From contig JAKZAN010000001.1 of assembly GCA_023053545.1 (NCBI GenBank), forward strand, positions 4,794,565 to 4,858,564: DNA of 64,000 nucleotides, in the 5' to 3' direction. How positions within the stretch are numbered: position 1 is the first letter of the stretch; the number at the start of each line of letters is the position of its first letter. This DNA comes from Lepidurus packardi. Taxonomy: Eukaryota > Arthropoda > Branchiopoda > Notostraca > Triopsidae. Of this stretch, positions 44,737-53,636 are shown one piece after another. The notes beneath the pieces were generated by a model. The model was not told where the DNA came from, did no database searches, and was given only the letters and a program-made list of their open reading frames with translations. The translations under genes were made by a program, and so were the position numbers.

Positions 44737-44918
44737 GTATCGAAAGGGAAAAATCACAGCACTCGCGGTTGAAACTATTTGGCTAAGCTTCTTCTAAGAC
44801 TAGATGTACTTGAATGGCAAACAAAAAGGCAAAAAACGCTTACCCATGGTCCAGGCAACCCGGATGAAATAAGGAACCTTTTAAGGTTTAAAAACTGAGG
44901 GCACAATACACGAAAACT
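44737..44918 (-). other. PISD: PISD 5' exon/intron segment left of the MULE pair
   Basis: Corresponds to about 18970-19160 of unit B and 32480-32660 of unit D, including the tentative 17-codon exon in its ATAAGGAACCTTTTAAGG form. It stops at CACGAAAACT, where the inverted MULE structure begins; the same locus continues at 62087. Confidence 0.7.
44912..44918. repeat. Putative 7-bp target duplication of the MULE pair, left
   Basis: GAAAACT before the element end ACGTTAGGCTA; repeated at 62087-62093 after the opposite end TAGCTTAACGT. The unit D empty site has one copy. MULEs usually make 8-11 bp duplications, so the exact length is uncertain. Confidence 0.7.
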
Positions 44919-45020
44919 ACGTTAGGCTATTGCAACCCCATCTTTCCAGTTTTTCCAGACCGCCGCAATCCGCCGCAAGCCGCGGCAACTCGCATAAAAG
45001 CGGGTTTAGGCATGTTGTAG
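44919..45020 (+). repeat. Outer terminal/subterminal inverted repeat, left end
   Basis: ACGTTAGGCTA matches the inverse of the right end (ACGTTAAGCTA) at 10 of 11 bases. The block CCGCAAGCCGCGGCAACT and GCATAAAAGCGGGTT recurs at about 53223-53254 in the same orientation and inverted at about 53108-53135 and 62026-62060. These could be transposase-binding sites. Confidence 0.65.
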
Positions 45021-48000
45021 GAGTTGGCTTAAAAGCAGCAAAACACATAAACCAACAGTGTTGCACGTGATCTGTATTTTTCTCCCCATGCTTTGCCGCG
45101 GCTGACGCCCGAGGGTGCTTAGAACCAAAAGAATAAATATTATGTGTTCAGTATGGTTTTTGACAACTGAGAAATAAAACGGAATGGATATTGATATGAC
45201 TAAAAACGTACAGCGAAAGTTGAATGTTACCCCAACAGCCTCATCCTTTGTTGTTTAGTAACAAGTTTTAACTAAGAAGACCATTGCCCGAATTATGCTT
45301 TTAATTAATACCTTAAGTAAAAAATAAAAACCTTAAATACAAAAAATAAAGGACGAGAAGTTCGAAACTTTTCTTTGGGAACGTATGATGCTGCTGCTGA
45401 CTTTTTTCTTCGTTCCATTCTTCTTGTAAGACACCAAGTATGACTGGTAAACTTATTACTTATGGTGTAACGAATATTACTTTGACCCATAGAATTTCCG
45501 GAGCTCTAAAATAGGAAAGCATTTTTTTCGTGACGGCCATATCGAGAGTTTCAAAGCGTATGATCGTATCCTTGATAAATGTATGCCCCGGAAAGAAAGG
45601 GAATGTTGTATTTGTGTAAGGATGTGTATTCGTATTAATTAACCTTGGTGTTGGGGGATTCTGTTTGGTATTTGACGTAAGTCTGTGATCTGACCTTATT
45701 CTACTTGTACTTGTACTGTTGATTGACCGCACTCGGACGACTTATTGTTGTATTGTACTTTCTATATTTGCGTCCTGAACTACCCGTATATATGCTCCTA
45801 CGGTTTCGAATACAGTCAGTTTATATTTGCTTAAACAATGGTTTTGGGAAAAAAGGTTCCTGTGTTGTGCTTTACTGAATAGACCAGCGGTTTGTTTGGA
45901 CTGCTGCATTATAGCTAATTATCAAAGTCAGGCAGCAACCATGATTAACTTATAAATGAGCTACATGACGCTTGCCTTAGATCACAAGAATTACAATGAC
46001 AAATGTAGGGCGTTTAGATTTGTTAAAGGAACTTGTTTTACTAGACTACTTTTTACAAGACCTCGAGTAGATTGTGTGATTGCTCGAAGAAATCTGTGCT
46101 TGTACCTATCCTGAATCCAAAAAGTTTTTATCCGCCTGAGGTAATCTCTAGAGAATTGGAGGCTGTATACAGCAAGTCAAGGAAGTGATCAGCTTACGCC
46201 AAGGGTAGCATAATTAAGGAATACTACTGTAGGAAACTGTTTTGGGCAAAATAAGATTGTTTTGATTGTTTGGGCCGAGTGGATTCGGTCTTGGCACAAC
46301 GGTAAGATCCTGCAAGTTTATTCAAACTATTCTTCGGTTAAATTGGTCAGTAATCTACATCAGCGTCTAATCAAGACTGGGTGCTTGGCGGATTCGATTA
46401 TATTAACAAGAGAACGCGCGTGAGACCTCAAGGGCCATTGGACCCGAAGAAGAAGAGGAACGTTTATAAAACGTTTGATCGGAATGTGCAGAATGGCTAA
46501 ACAATATACAAAAGGAAATGTACAGTCAGAAGCAAACGGTGTGAATGAAAGAGAAAGGAGAAGTCGGAAGTCTGATCTGATACTTGATTTTTGGCATCTT
46601 GGAAGTGAGCTGTACGTGGTCAGCTATAATTGTGTAGGGATTGTTCTTTACACTACTACGTATGGAGGAACACCGTCGGCTATCTAGTGTCTTCCGCCTT
46701 CTATGCAACGCTATGTTTTAAGCCACATAACATTACATTCTTCGTATAAAAGCTAATAATCTTATTATAGCCAAATTTGCAAAACAGGTAAGAAGTGTAA
46801 AAGCAATGAGCAGATGCGGGCACTAGCAAAAATAAGGAAAAATCTCAAAATAGTTAGAAAAGATTTTGTAGACGTTGCTACTTCCTGTCAAAGTCGATCG
46901 GGAGTTATGAGCTTTTGGTTTTCGTGGACCGTCGGAACGTGGGAAGAAAAGACAGGAAGGGAATACACGGTGAGCTAACTTACCGACTTCGAAGAATAAG
47001 CAGCTTCTATAAGCATGGGTTAATGTTGTATTAATATAGTCTAAGTGTCTTTATTCTGTATGGCAAGCAAAATTCACTCGTTACACAGGGTTAAAGTAAT
47101 CACGGATCAAAAGTAAAAACTCGACTTTACTGTTCGCACTCTGGTACACGACTTGCCTTTTCTAGCTCTCGTACGTGACTCATCCTACTACCACAGTATT
47201 TATTTTTTCAAACGTAGTCTACCTGGGTACAACTTTTTCCGAGGTTTGCGAAATGTGCTTATTTGTCAACTTGCGCTTCAGTTAATGAGAATTAGGGTGT
47301 CTACACGGGGTTTAATGGAAATTAACCAATGTTCTTAGAACTTGAAACAATCTCAAGAATTGGAAAGCTTAATCGATGGCTAAAATTTAATTCAGGTTCG
47401 CAACGAGATGTTTATTGAACTCATGGAGAAGGATTGGGCGTCTTTTTCACCTTTATTTGGACTTCATTTGGAAAAAAACTAGAATAAATGAGCCCAGTTT
47501 GGATTTGATATGGCCCGCCAAAAAGAAGTACAGATGAAAACCCAACAGAAGTGAGTAAAATTCTCAAAATATTTACCACTCTGAAATAAAAACTCGAAAT
47601 GTGGTCCGTTTTCGCCGTTTATTGACACGACAGAGAGAATAGACGTAGATTGTTTGCAGAAGTCGGTCAAAAGTCTTCCAAGTACCCTCCACCCCCTATT
47701 TTCGCGGTATTGGTATGGGAAGGTCGTGAAGAACGAAAGAAGCAAAAGTGAAGGACATTTATTTTGATCGCAAGAATTAAAATGAAAAGACAATGAAAGT
47801 GTTGGGCTTTTTAGATTATAGTTAAAGGAACTTGTTTTACTTGGCTACTTTTACAAGAGCTTGCGTAGATTGCGTGAGCGCTGGCGAAGAATTACATCTT
47901 TTGCCTATGCTGATTCCACTTTATATATCCGCAAGAGATAATCTCCTATATAGGGTATTGGAGGCTGTTCTACGAAAAGTCTAGGAAGTGCTAGCCAAGT

Positions 48001-48593
48001 TAAGTCAATAGGCCCTTCTAAGGAATAAGTATAAAGGAACACAATAAGAAAGTCAACATAGAAGACAACTCATAAGGGGTCCAAAGAGGGCAACTTAGAA
48101 TTTCCTATTAGGGAATTCTGGAACCGGTGTTGCTGAAGCAAATTTTTTTCATAGCTTAAGTTTATGACCAGTTGATTTGGCGTAAGTTATCTTCGTATTA
48201 GTTATTACAGTAGCATATATTGTATATAAGTAGTTATCTTTGTATATAGCTTCTTTATCAGTACCGGTTCTTACAATTCTTATTCTTATTTGTATCAGTT
48301 CTTATTTATTTGATAGCATTTTTTTAAAACAGTAAACAGAAAAGACACATAGCCCATCAGCTATGTAGTGTCTTCTTCTATCAACACTATTAAACCGCAT
48401 GGCAAATTCTTCATATAAGCCAAATTTGGAAGACAAAGTTTGAGGTAGAAAAGCCTAAAAACAAGTAGTGGGTGCGGGGCAATAGCAAAAGTAAGGAAGA
48501 TTCTGGAAAAAGCAGAAAAGATTGTGTAGCCTACGTACCGTGGGAAGAGAAGACAGGAAGGGAGTACACGGTGAGCAGTACTGACTTTTTGCC

Positions 48594-48665
48594 TAAAAGC
48601 CTAAACCCGGAGCGACTAGGCGGCAAAACCTCGAAAAGCCGAAACCCGGAGCGACTATAGGCAAC
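48594..48665 (+). repeat. Two-copy short tandem repeat in left arm
   Basis: AAAAGCCTAAACCCGGAGCG and AAAAGCCGAAACCCGGAGCG, about 38 bp apart; mirrored in the right arm at about 57641-57712. Confidence 0.7.
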
Positions 48666-49154
48666 CACCTAGCAGTCTACAAAGTTGTATTTAGTTTTTT
48701 TTAGTTGAAAAGAGTGCTGACATGTCAGTTATTAAGCTTTTTTGTATGTACAGTAGTTGCTTCTGGTTACCTTTTTTGTTATGCACACTTCCGTGGCCGC
48801 TGTAATAATGCTGTGACCGCATAATGCCTATTAAAATATGCCTGAAAAAATAAAAATTACTTTGTAAAATAAAAAAAATATTTTTCTTGTTTAATTGTAT
48901 ATTTCTGCAATGTTCTAAAAAAATTCAAATTTCAAAACACAACACAACACAATGAAATGGAATTCACAACAATTCAAAGTGCTTGCGGGTCCCACTCAGC
49001 GATGACACGGTTACCGAGTGTACTGATATTAATATTCCAATACATCTCAGTCGTGTCACGGTGTGTGGTACCCCTTTTTACCTTCACACCCATAAACTCA
49101 ATTCACAACCATACATCGAATTCACAATCATAAATACAATTCAGCTTGAAAACT

Positions 49155-49331
49155 TAAATCACAACTTTGCTGAATATAATTGCTGATGTATAACTCGCAG
49201 ATTATTTGGAAACACGAATCACAACTTTGCTGCATATAGCTGCGTTCTGCGAGTAAGACTATCAGACTTCGTGGAAACTAAAAATCACAACTTTGCTGCA
49301 CATAGCTGCACCCTGCGAGTAAAACTCCCAA
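49155..49331 (+). repeat. Three-copy tandem repeat downstream of the left MULE ORF
   Basis: Units of about 60-68 bp sharing AATCACAACTTTGCTG, ATA(T/G)(A/C)TGC and CTCGCAG/CTGCGAG. Mirrored at about 56975-57151. Function unknown; it lies just beyond the ORF 3' end and could hold 3'-processing or binding sites. Confidence 0.75.
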
Positions 49332-49408
49332 ACTACCTTTGACTACCTTGACACTTATTGACATGAATACGGCAATAAAATGCGAAGTCAATCAAAAAAT
49401 TGCTATTG

Positions 49409-52400
49409 CTAATTAGTATTGCTTTGCGAAATGCAAAGCAATACTACATTATCCCTTTCATTAACACAGACAAGGCATATGTACTGAATATCATGTAAGT
49501 CGTCCATTGGTATACTATTTAGGCATAAATCTGGCTGCTGCTTGTGAGCGCAAGTTATATGAAACCAAGACTTACACACGCTGCAACAAACCCAAGTAAT
49601 ATCATCATCAAGGTCGTCATCAGGATCGTTTCGTTTGCTGCAACCAGCGCAGAGTTGCGGTACGATGTCATCTAAAACGTCGGATGGCTGATCGCTAAAT
49701 CCATGTCTTAGAAAGACATTCGATGGTTTGTTATTGTACGGCTTGCGCGTCCGATGAAATTCTCTTTGAGGTATAAATTTGGCATTAGAACGGACGTCAG
49801 TTAATTTCTCGAACGTCTCTTTTACTATCTTTTCCTCTGGTGGTCTACTGTTAACAAGTCTTGCTGTAGCCACAAGAATCTCCAAATCACGGATGGCTCC
49901 AGGATCAGTTGTTAACGTATTAAGAATCTCGCGCAAGTCTCTACGAATGTTTGCCAAGGAAACGGCTGGCGGTTTAGTTGTTCTAGCTAACTTTTCTAGC
50001 TGGGCATTTTCAGCGATCTGTTGCTCTACTAATGCCGCTCCTATGACACGTGAATGACGCAGATTGTCACTTAAAACTGGGGTAACTCTATGGATATGCT
50101 TGCAGACACCTTCATCTGCAACATTTTGCTTTTTATACAGAAATACCGGATTATATTCCTCTGTTGCCATTTGTTTGACCCACAAGTCAACGCTCTCAGA
50201 ATCGATCTTATGTTTCCGGAAGACACTCGGGTTTTTCTGAGCTAAGTTATGCAGATCTTTCATGGTAACGGCCTGATCCCTAGAAAGTCTATCACCGATG
50301 ATGGTTTCTGCCATACAACTCTCAACAATTTTGCGTTTAGGGATTCCGATAAAAAGCTTCTGTTGTAATTCTTGTTTTGTTTCTTTATGAAGGCGACAAC
50401 GTCCTGGTAAACGATCATGGCCAACATGAGTTAGGCAACATGTAACATCAATTCTTTTTGTAAGGTGCCATACTTGCGCAATTATAAAGCTGGTACAATA
50501 AACATCTGTACGACAAGATTTTAGTCGTTTCAGGGCACGTTTGCCCGTACCCTCATTTTTATACAAGAAAGAGCGATTGCACACGTAGGTTGTTGTACTG
50601 TAACTAGTGCACTTTCGAGCTCCCCTTCTATTACGAAAACTAACACATGCACTTCTTTCTATCTCTGTTTTCCATGACAAGAAACTGTTCTCGTCAGTAA
50701 AACTGAGTTCGTCTAGCTTGCAGGACAAACCATGACTGTTAGCATGCTCAACATAAGACGTCAGACGTGACAGCTTCGCTTCACAACCAGGGTAATAGCA
50801 AACTATTCTTGGTTGCTGTTCGAGCTTTCTCTTTTTTCTAGCAACGCTACAGAATTCATCGTCAGAATCGGTGACTAAAGTACTGCAATTAATGGTATCA
50901 GCAGACACACTACCATCACTAACACTGCTCTGAGACGCAGAACTTGTTACGGGGTCATAAGTCGGCTCTGACTGATCTAACTCGACTAAGGTATGCAATT
51001 GCTGTGTGTTACCTGAAATCATGTCTAAAGAATAATCTTTGGCAACGCTATCACTACCACTGCTCTGAGACGCAGAATGTACTACTGGGTCATGAATCAG
51101 CTCTGACTGATCTAACTCGACTAAGCTAGGCAATTGCTGCTTGTCCACTGAAAACACGGTTAAAGACTGCTGCTCCTTGTCTACCGGGGCAATTAAGGGG
51201 ATCTCCTCGAAAGTACTTGTTTCTTCTAATACAAGAGAATGAACTACGTCTACATGACGGGTGAGCAGGTCTTTTCTAGTAAATTGCAAACTACATTGCA
51301 GGCATTGAAATCTAGACACATGGCACCTTTTCTTTTCTACATGTACCTTCAAATTGTTCTTCCTTGTAAAAACAGTTTTACAGTCTTCACATGTAAAGCC
51401 TTGAGATCCTTGGTCCACAGGAAGAATTTGACTAGAGCTTTGTTTTTCTAGCTGAAGCTTACAGCGCTGGTTCTTAATGTGATTCTCCAAATTTTGATTT
51501 GTTTTAAACGTTGTTGCACATCCCGTGCACGAAAATTTTGCATGCCCTTGCTTATTATGGGAGTCTGCTCTGCCTAGCTTTGCACGAGGTGTTTTATTAT
51601 CATTCGATGAAATGCCTTTTGTGACATTTCCTTCGTGCTCTCCATTTTTAGCGACAACAGCTTTAGGGACTGACAATCCCAACCTTGAGCCTGAATTTTC
51701 ATGGGAGAACGACTCGCGAAGCCCTGAACTAGTGGCGGTACTACTATTTTGCATAGAACTGCATAAGTTAACTACAGGTGCTGCCACACTTGCAGCTTCA
51801 ACTGGGTGATCGAAAATTTCTGATGCAGCTTCTACAAAATCAACAACGGGCAGAGTAGGCCTACAGCAATTCTCTGACAAAAGGACGGGAGATTGACTCG
51901 CACGCTCGCGCTCTAACAAAGGTACAAAATGAATGGGATTCCAGTTAGGTGTAGGGACTAAACGTCCACTTTTTGACCTCGAGCACCCCCTGAAATCCCC
52001 AGTCCACATTATGCGGATAGTTTCCGGCGAAACGACATCATTTGGTGAAAAAGTTTCGTTTAAAAGAAGCGCGGGATGAAGTCGCGCGAGGCTGCCATCC
52101 GCTTTCGGATAAGCCGACTCCACGGCTATCTTACAAACATTAGCCAAAGCTGGGAATGCAAGTATGCTCGAATATTCCAGATTCTTGGTCTGTTCCATGG
52201 AATAGAACTTCAAACAGTCTTCCGTCGGTGGAATACCTGTAGGGCACGCTGTGCCATCATCGCCCGTGAAGATAATACGGTCGAAACGGAATCCTGAGTA
52301 CGTGTTAAGGGCAGTAATTTGTTTCTCGGAGAGGTATCCGGCTGACTCTCTGGAGTACAACTTATAATTAGTCGCCAACTCGACTACAACTCGGCAGCGC

Positions 52401-52762
52401 AACTCAACGGCCATACTTTGGTTGCCGAACAAAGACAAAGAAGCGGAATTGAAGAAACAATTCCCATCTCCTTTGCTTTCCAAAGCTAAAACTCCGCTAA
52501 AACGTTCGGGCAAAGTTTGGCAAGCAGTTTGGTCAATTCTCAAACACCGAAATGACTGCACCCTTGCCACACGGTTTGGTAGAGGGTAGGCAATGAACTC
52601 TTTTTTTTTCGAGAAACATACTTGTCGAAATTTCTCAAAATGTTCATTAGAAATGTTTACGCGCTCTGTCGACGTGCTAACGTAGACCGATGCTGGCAAA
52701 TTAGCTGCATGCTCAAGATCGCGAAGACAGCTTTCAAAAAACAGCGCCCTTGATGTATCCAT
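49409..52762 (-). CDS. OTU protease-zinc finger-MULE-PHD fusion protein, left copy
   Basis: 1117 residues from ATG at 52762-52760; the frame extends upstream only without ATG. OTU domain at about 92-285: D99-G-N-C102 with F following, and H278 in NPIHFVPLL. Zinc fingers C2HC 412-434 and 458-480, C2H2 487-509 and 655-677. A 47-residue linker repeat (SLVELDQSE / TLVELDQSE, about 546-620). A GCM/FLYWCH-like zinc motif at 728-782 ending CCLTHVGHD. MULE N-terminal linker 800-879. A SWIM remnant VCKHIHRV (886-893). PHD finger 1038-1099 (CAGC, WVCCSVCKSWFHITC, YICLVC). The catalytic DDE core and half of SWIM are missing, yet the frame is intact. It may act as a DNA-binding, ubiquitin-editing regulator; function is unproven. 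Confidence 0.75.
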   Translation of the reverse strand: MDTSRALFFESCLRDLEHAANLPASVYVSTSTERVNISNEHFEKFRQVCFSKKKEFIAYPLPNRVARVQSFRCLRIDQTACQTLPERFSGVLALESKGDGNCFFNSASLSLFGNQSMAVELRCRVVVELATNYKLYSRESAGYLSEKQITALNTYSGFRFDRIIFTGDDGTACPTGIPPTEDCLKFYSMEQTKNLEYSSILAFPALANVCKIAVESAYPKADGSLARLHPALLLNETFSPNDVVSPETIRIMWTGDFRGCSRSKSGRLVPTPNWNPIHFVPLLERERASQSPVLLSENCCRPTLPVVDFVEAASEIFDHPVEAASVAAPVVNLCSSMQNSSTATSSGLRESFSHENSGSRLGLSVPKAVVAKNGEHEGNVTKGISSNDNKTPRAKLGRADSHNKQGHAKFSCTGCATTFKTNQNLENHIKNQRCKLQLEKQSSSQILPVDQGSQGFTCEDCKTVFTRKNNLKVHVEKKRCHVSRFQCLQCSLQFTRKDLLTRHVDVVHSLVLEETSTFEEIPLIAPVDKEQQSLTVFSVDKQQLPSLVELDQSELIHDPVVHSASQSSGSDSVAKDYSLDMISGNTQQLHTLVELDQSEPTYDPVTSSASQSSVSDGSVSADTINCSTLVTDSDDEFCSVARKKRKLEQQPRIVCYYPGCEAKLSRLTSYVEHANSHGLSCKLDELSFTDENSFLSWKTEIERSACVSFRNRRGARKCTSYSTTTYVCNRSFLYKNEGTGKRALKRLKSCRTDVYCTSFIIAQVWHLTKRIDVTCCLTHVGHDRLPGRCRLHKETKQELQQKLFIGIPKRKIVESCMAETIIGDRLSRDQAVTMKDLHNLAQKNPSVFRKHKIDSESVDLWVKQMATEEYNPVFLYKKQNVADEGVCKHIHRVTPVLSDNLRHSRVIGAALVEQQIAENAQLEKLARTTKPPAVSLANIRRDLREILNTLTTDPGAIRDLEILVATARLVNSRPPEEKIVKETFEKLTDVRSNAKFIPQREFHRTRKPYNNKPSNVFLRHGFSDQPSDVLDDIVPQLCAGCSKRNDPDDDLDDDITWVCCSVCKSWFHITCAHKQQPDLCLNSIPMDDLHDIQYICLVCVNERDNVVLLCISQSNTN
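49415..49445. terminator. Perfect 13-bp hairpin overlapping the 3' end of the left MULE ORF
   Basis: AGTATTGCTTTGC, loop GAAAT, then the exact complement. It encodes the last residues before stop TAG at 49411-49409. A mirrored copy lies at 56861-56891. It could affect 3' end formation or translation termination; this is inference from structure only. Confidence 0.6.
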
Positions 52763-53021
52763 ATTAAAAGGAAATGAAAAAGTTAATTTGTTAGAAGAAA
52801 AGAAACACAGAATAAAATAAAAACAAACCTTACTCAAAAAATTAATCCAGGGTTAAGAGAATAACTACACTAAATAAGTAATCCGGGGTTATGAAGAACT
52901 ACGGAAAATAAGGAACTACACTAAACAAGAAACTACACTAAATAAGGAACTACACTTATTGCCGACTAGTGAGCGAAAGAAAGTGAAGGACTGAAAGAAG
53001 AAAACATTACATGCAGCGGCC
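52763..53021 (-). promoter_or_regulatory. 5' UTR of the left MULE ORF with TAGTGTAGTTCCTT repeats
   Basis: Contains several near-repeats of ACTACACTAAATAAG / GTAATCCGGGGTTA-type motifs (written on the plus strand). An intron like the one proposed in the right copy has a donor GTAAGG but no AG at the matching acceptor. Confidence 0.4.
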
Positions 53022-53028
53022 TTATATA
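52989..53028 (-). promoter_or_regulatory. Core promoter of the left MULE ORF (TATA + Inr)
   Basis: On the minus strand TATATAA (53028-53022) is followed about 36 bp later by initiator TCAGTC (52994-52989) within TTCAGTCCTTCACT. The same pair at the same spacing precedes the right ORF, which supports both sites. Confidence 0.65.
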
Positions 53029-53089
53029 GTGTGCTGCGGTTTGCAATACCTCGCCTGAAGCCAAATAAGGATTTTGCGGGTCGCTTAGG

Positions 53090-53290
53090 CTCCTCCCCAA
53101 ACATGTCTGAACCCGCTTATGCGAGAGTTGCTGCTTTTGGTAAACAAGGGAAGTCCGGTTAGCCCGTGCAAGTTTTCGTTGGATTGGCTATCACAACCCT
53201 TCTTCTAGCCCGCGGCAACCGCTGCAAGCCGCGGCAACTTGCATAAAAGCGGGTTCAGCCATGTTAGGGGAGGGGCTAGCGATCCGCTGC
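53090..53290. repeat. Central junction of the two MULE elements (back-to-back terminal repeats)
   Basis: The left side reads AACCCGCTTATGCGAGAGTT then GCTGCTTTTGGTAAACAAGG, matching the far right end (62026-62070). The right side reads GGCTATCACAACCC, GCCGCGGCAACTTGCATAAA and AGCGGGTTCAGCCATGTT, matching the far left end. The two inner termini therefore meet around 53167-53177, with a spacer of about 8 bp. The inversion axis of the arms is near 53153. Confidence 0.65.
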
Positions 53291-53313
53291 GAGGGTTGCA
53301 TGCCGCAGCACAC

Positions 53314-53352
53314 TATATAACGCCGTTGCATTGAACCATTCTTCCTTCAGTC
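53314..53352 (+). promoter_or_regulatory. Core promoter of the right MULE ORF (TATA + Inr)
   Basis: TATATAA at 53314-53320 within GCAGCACACTATATAACGCC, and TCAGTC at 53347-53352 within CTTCAGTCCTTCACTG. Equivalent elements face the other way at 53028-52989. Transcription would run outward from the centre on both sides. Confidence 0.65.
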
Positions 53353-53399
53353 CTTCACTGTGTTTCGCATGTTAGCTAGCAATTGTAGCGTAGTGCCTT

Positions 53400-53636
53400 A
53401 TAGTGTAGTTCTTCTAACCCGGATTAATTATTTAATGTAGTTCCTCTTAACCTTGGATTAGATTTTTCAGTAAGGTTATTTTTTATTGCATTCTGTGTTT
53501 CCCTTTGACTTTTTTCTTGGATTGATTATTTAGTTCTGTTCTTCTTTAACCCGGATTATTTTTTTTCCTCTTAACCCTGGATTAGATTATTTGACTTTTT
53601 TCTTCTAACAGATTAACCCTTTCTCTCTTCACTAAT
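53400..53636 (+). promoter_or_regulatory. 5' UTR of the right MULE ORF with AACC(C/T)GGATTA repeats and possible intron
   Basis: Four or more copies of TTAACCC(G/T)GGATTA spaced by T-rich DNA. A possible 5' UTR intron runs from GTAAGG (53470) to the AG at 53611 in TCTTCTAACAG. Supported by consensus only; the left copy lacks the acceptor. Confidence 0.4.

Larger units (their letters stand above)
45021..49408. other. Non-coding left arm of the MULE pair
   Basis: AT-rich, with no ORF that I can support. It contains diverged direct repeats: the segment at about 45990-46985 resembles 47790-48590 (each has AAAGGAACTTGTTTTAC, a GTAGATTG(T/C)GTGA block and AGACAGGAAGGGARTACACGG). From about 46955 inward it is almost perfectly inverted-repeated at 56898-59351. 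The ORF-like 47479-47793 (minus) starts at TTG and has no homology I recognise. Confidence 0.6.
44919..53167 (-). mobile_element. MULE-like DNA transposon, left arm (transcribed leftward)
   Basis: About 8.2 kb. The outer end is ACGTTAGGCTATTGCAACCCC, followed by GCCGCGGCAACTCGCATAAAAGCGGGTT. The inner end near 53167 carries the inverse of that subterminal block (AACCCGCTTATGCGAGAGTTGCTGC). It contains one long ORF reading away from the centre, a promoter near the inner end and about 4.4 kb of non-coding DNA on the outer side. Mutator superfamily is inferred from the GCM/FLYWCH-like and SWIM parts and the RLSRDQAVTMKDL, SVDLWVKQM and NPVFLYKKQ motifs, which precede the DDE core in animal MULE transposases. 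The core is deleted. Confidence 0.7.

Noticed and set aside
47479-47793. 104-aa ORF in the MULE arms (mirrored at 58513-58827)
   Set aside because: Begins at TTG, has no recognisable domain, and is conserved only because the arms are near-identical.
48890-48960. AACACAACACAACACAATG short repeat as a telomere- or satellite-type array
   Set aside because: Only about four pentamer units; simple-sequence noise in an AT-rich arm.
52763-52837. 25-residue N-terminal extension of the left OTU ORF
   Set aside because: It starts at TTG and lies in the 5' UTR. The ATG at 52762 aligns with the ATG of the right copy.
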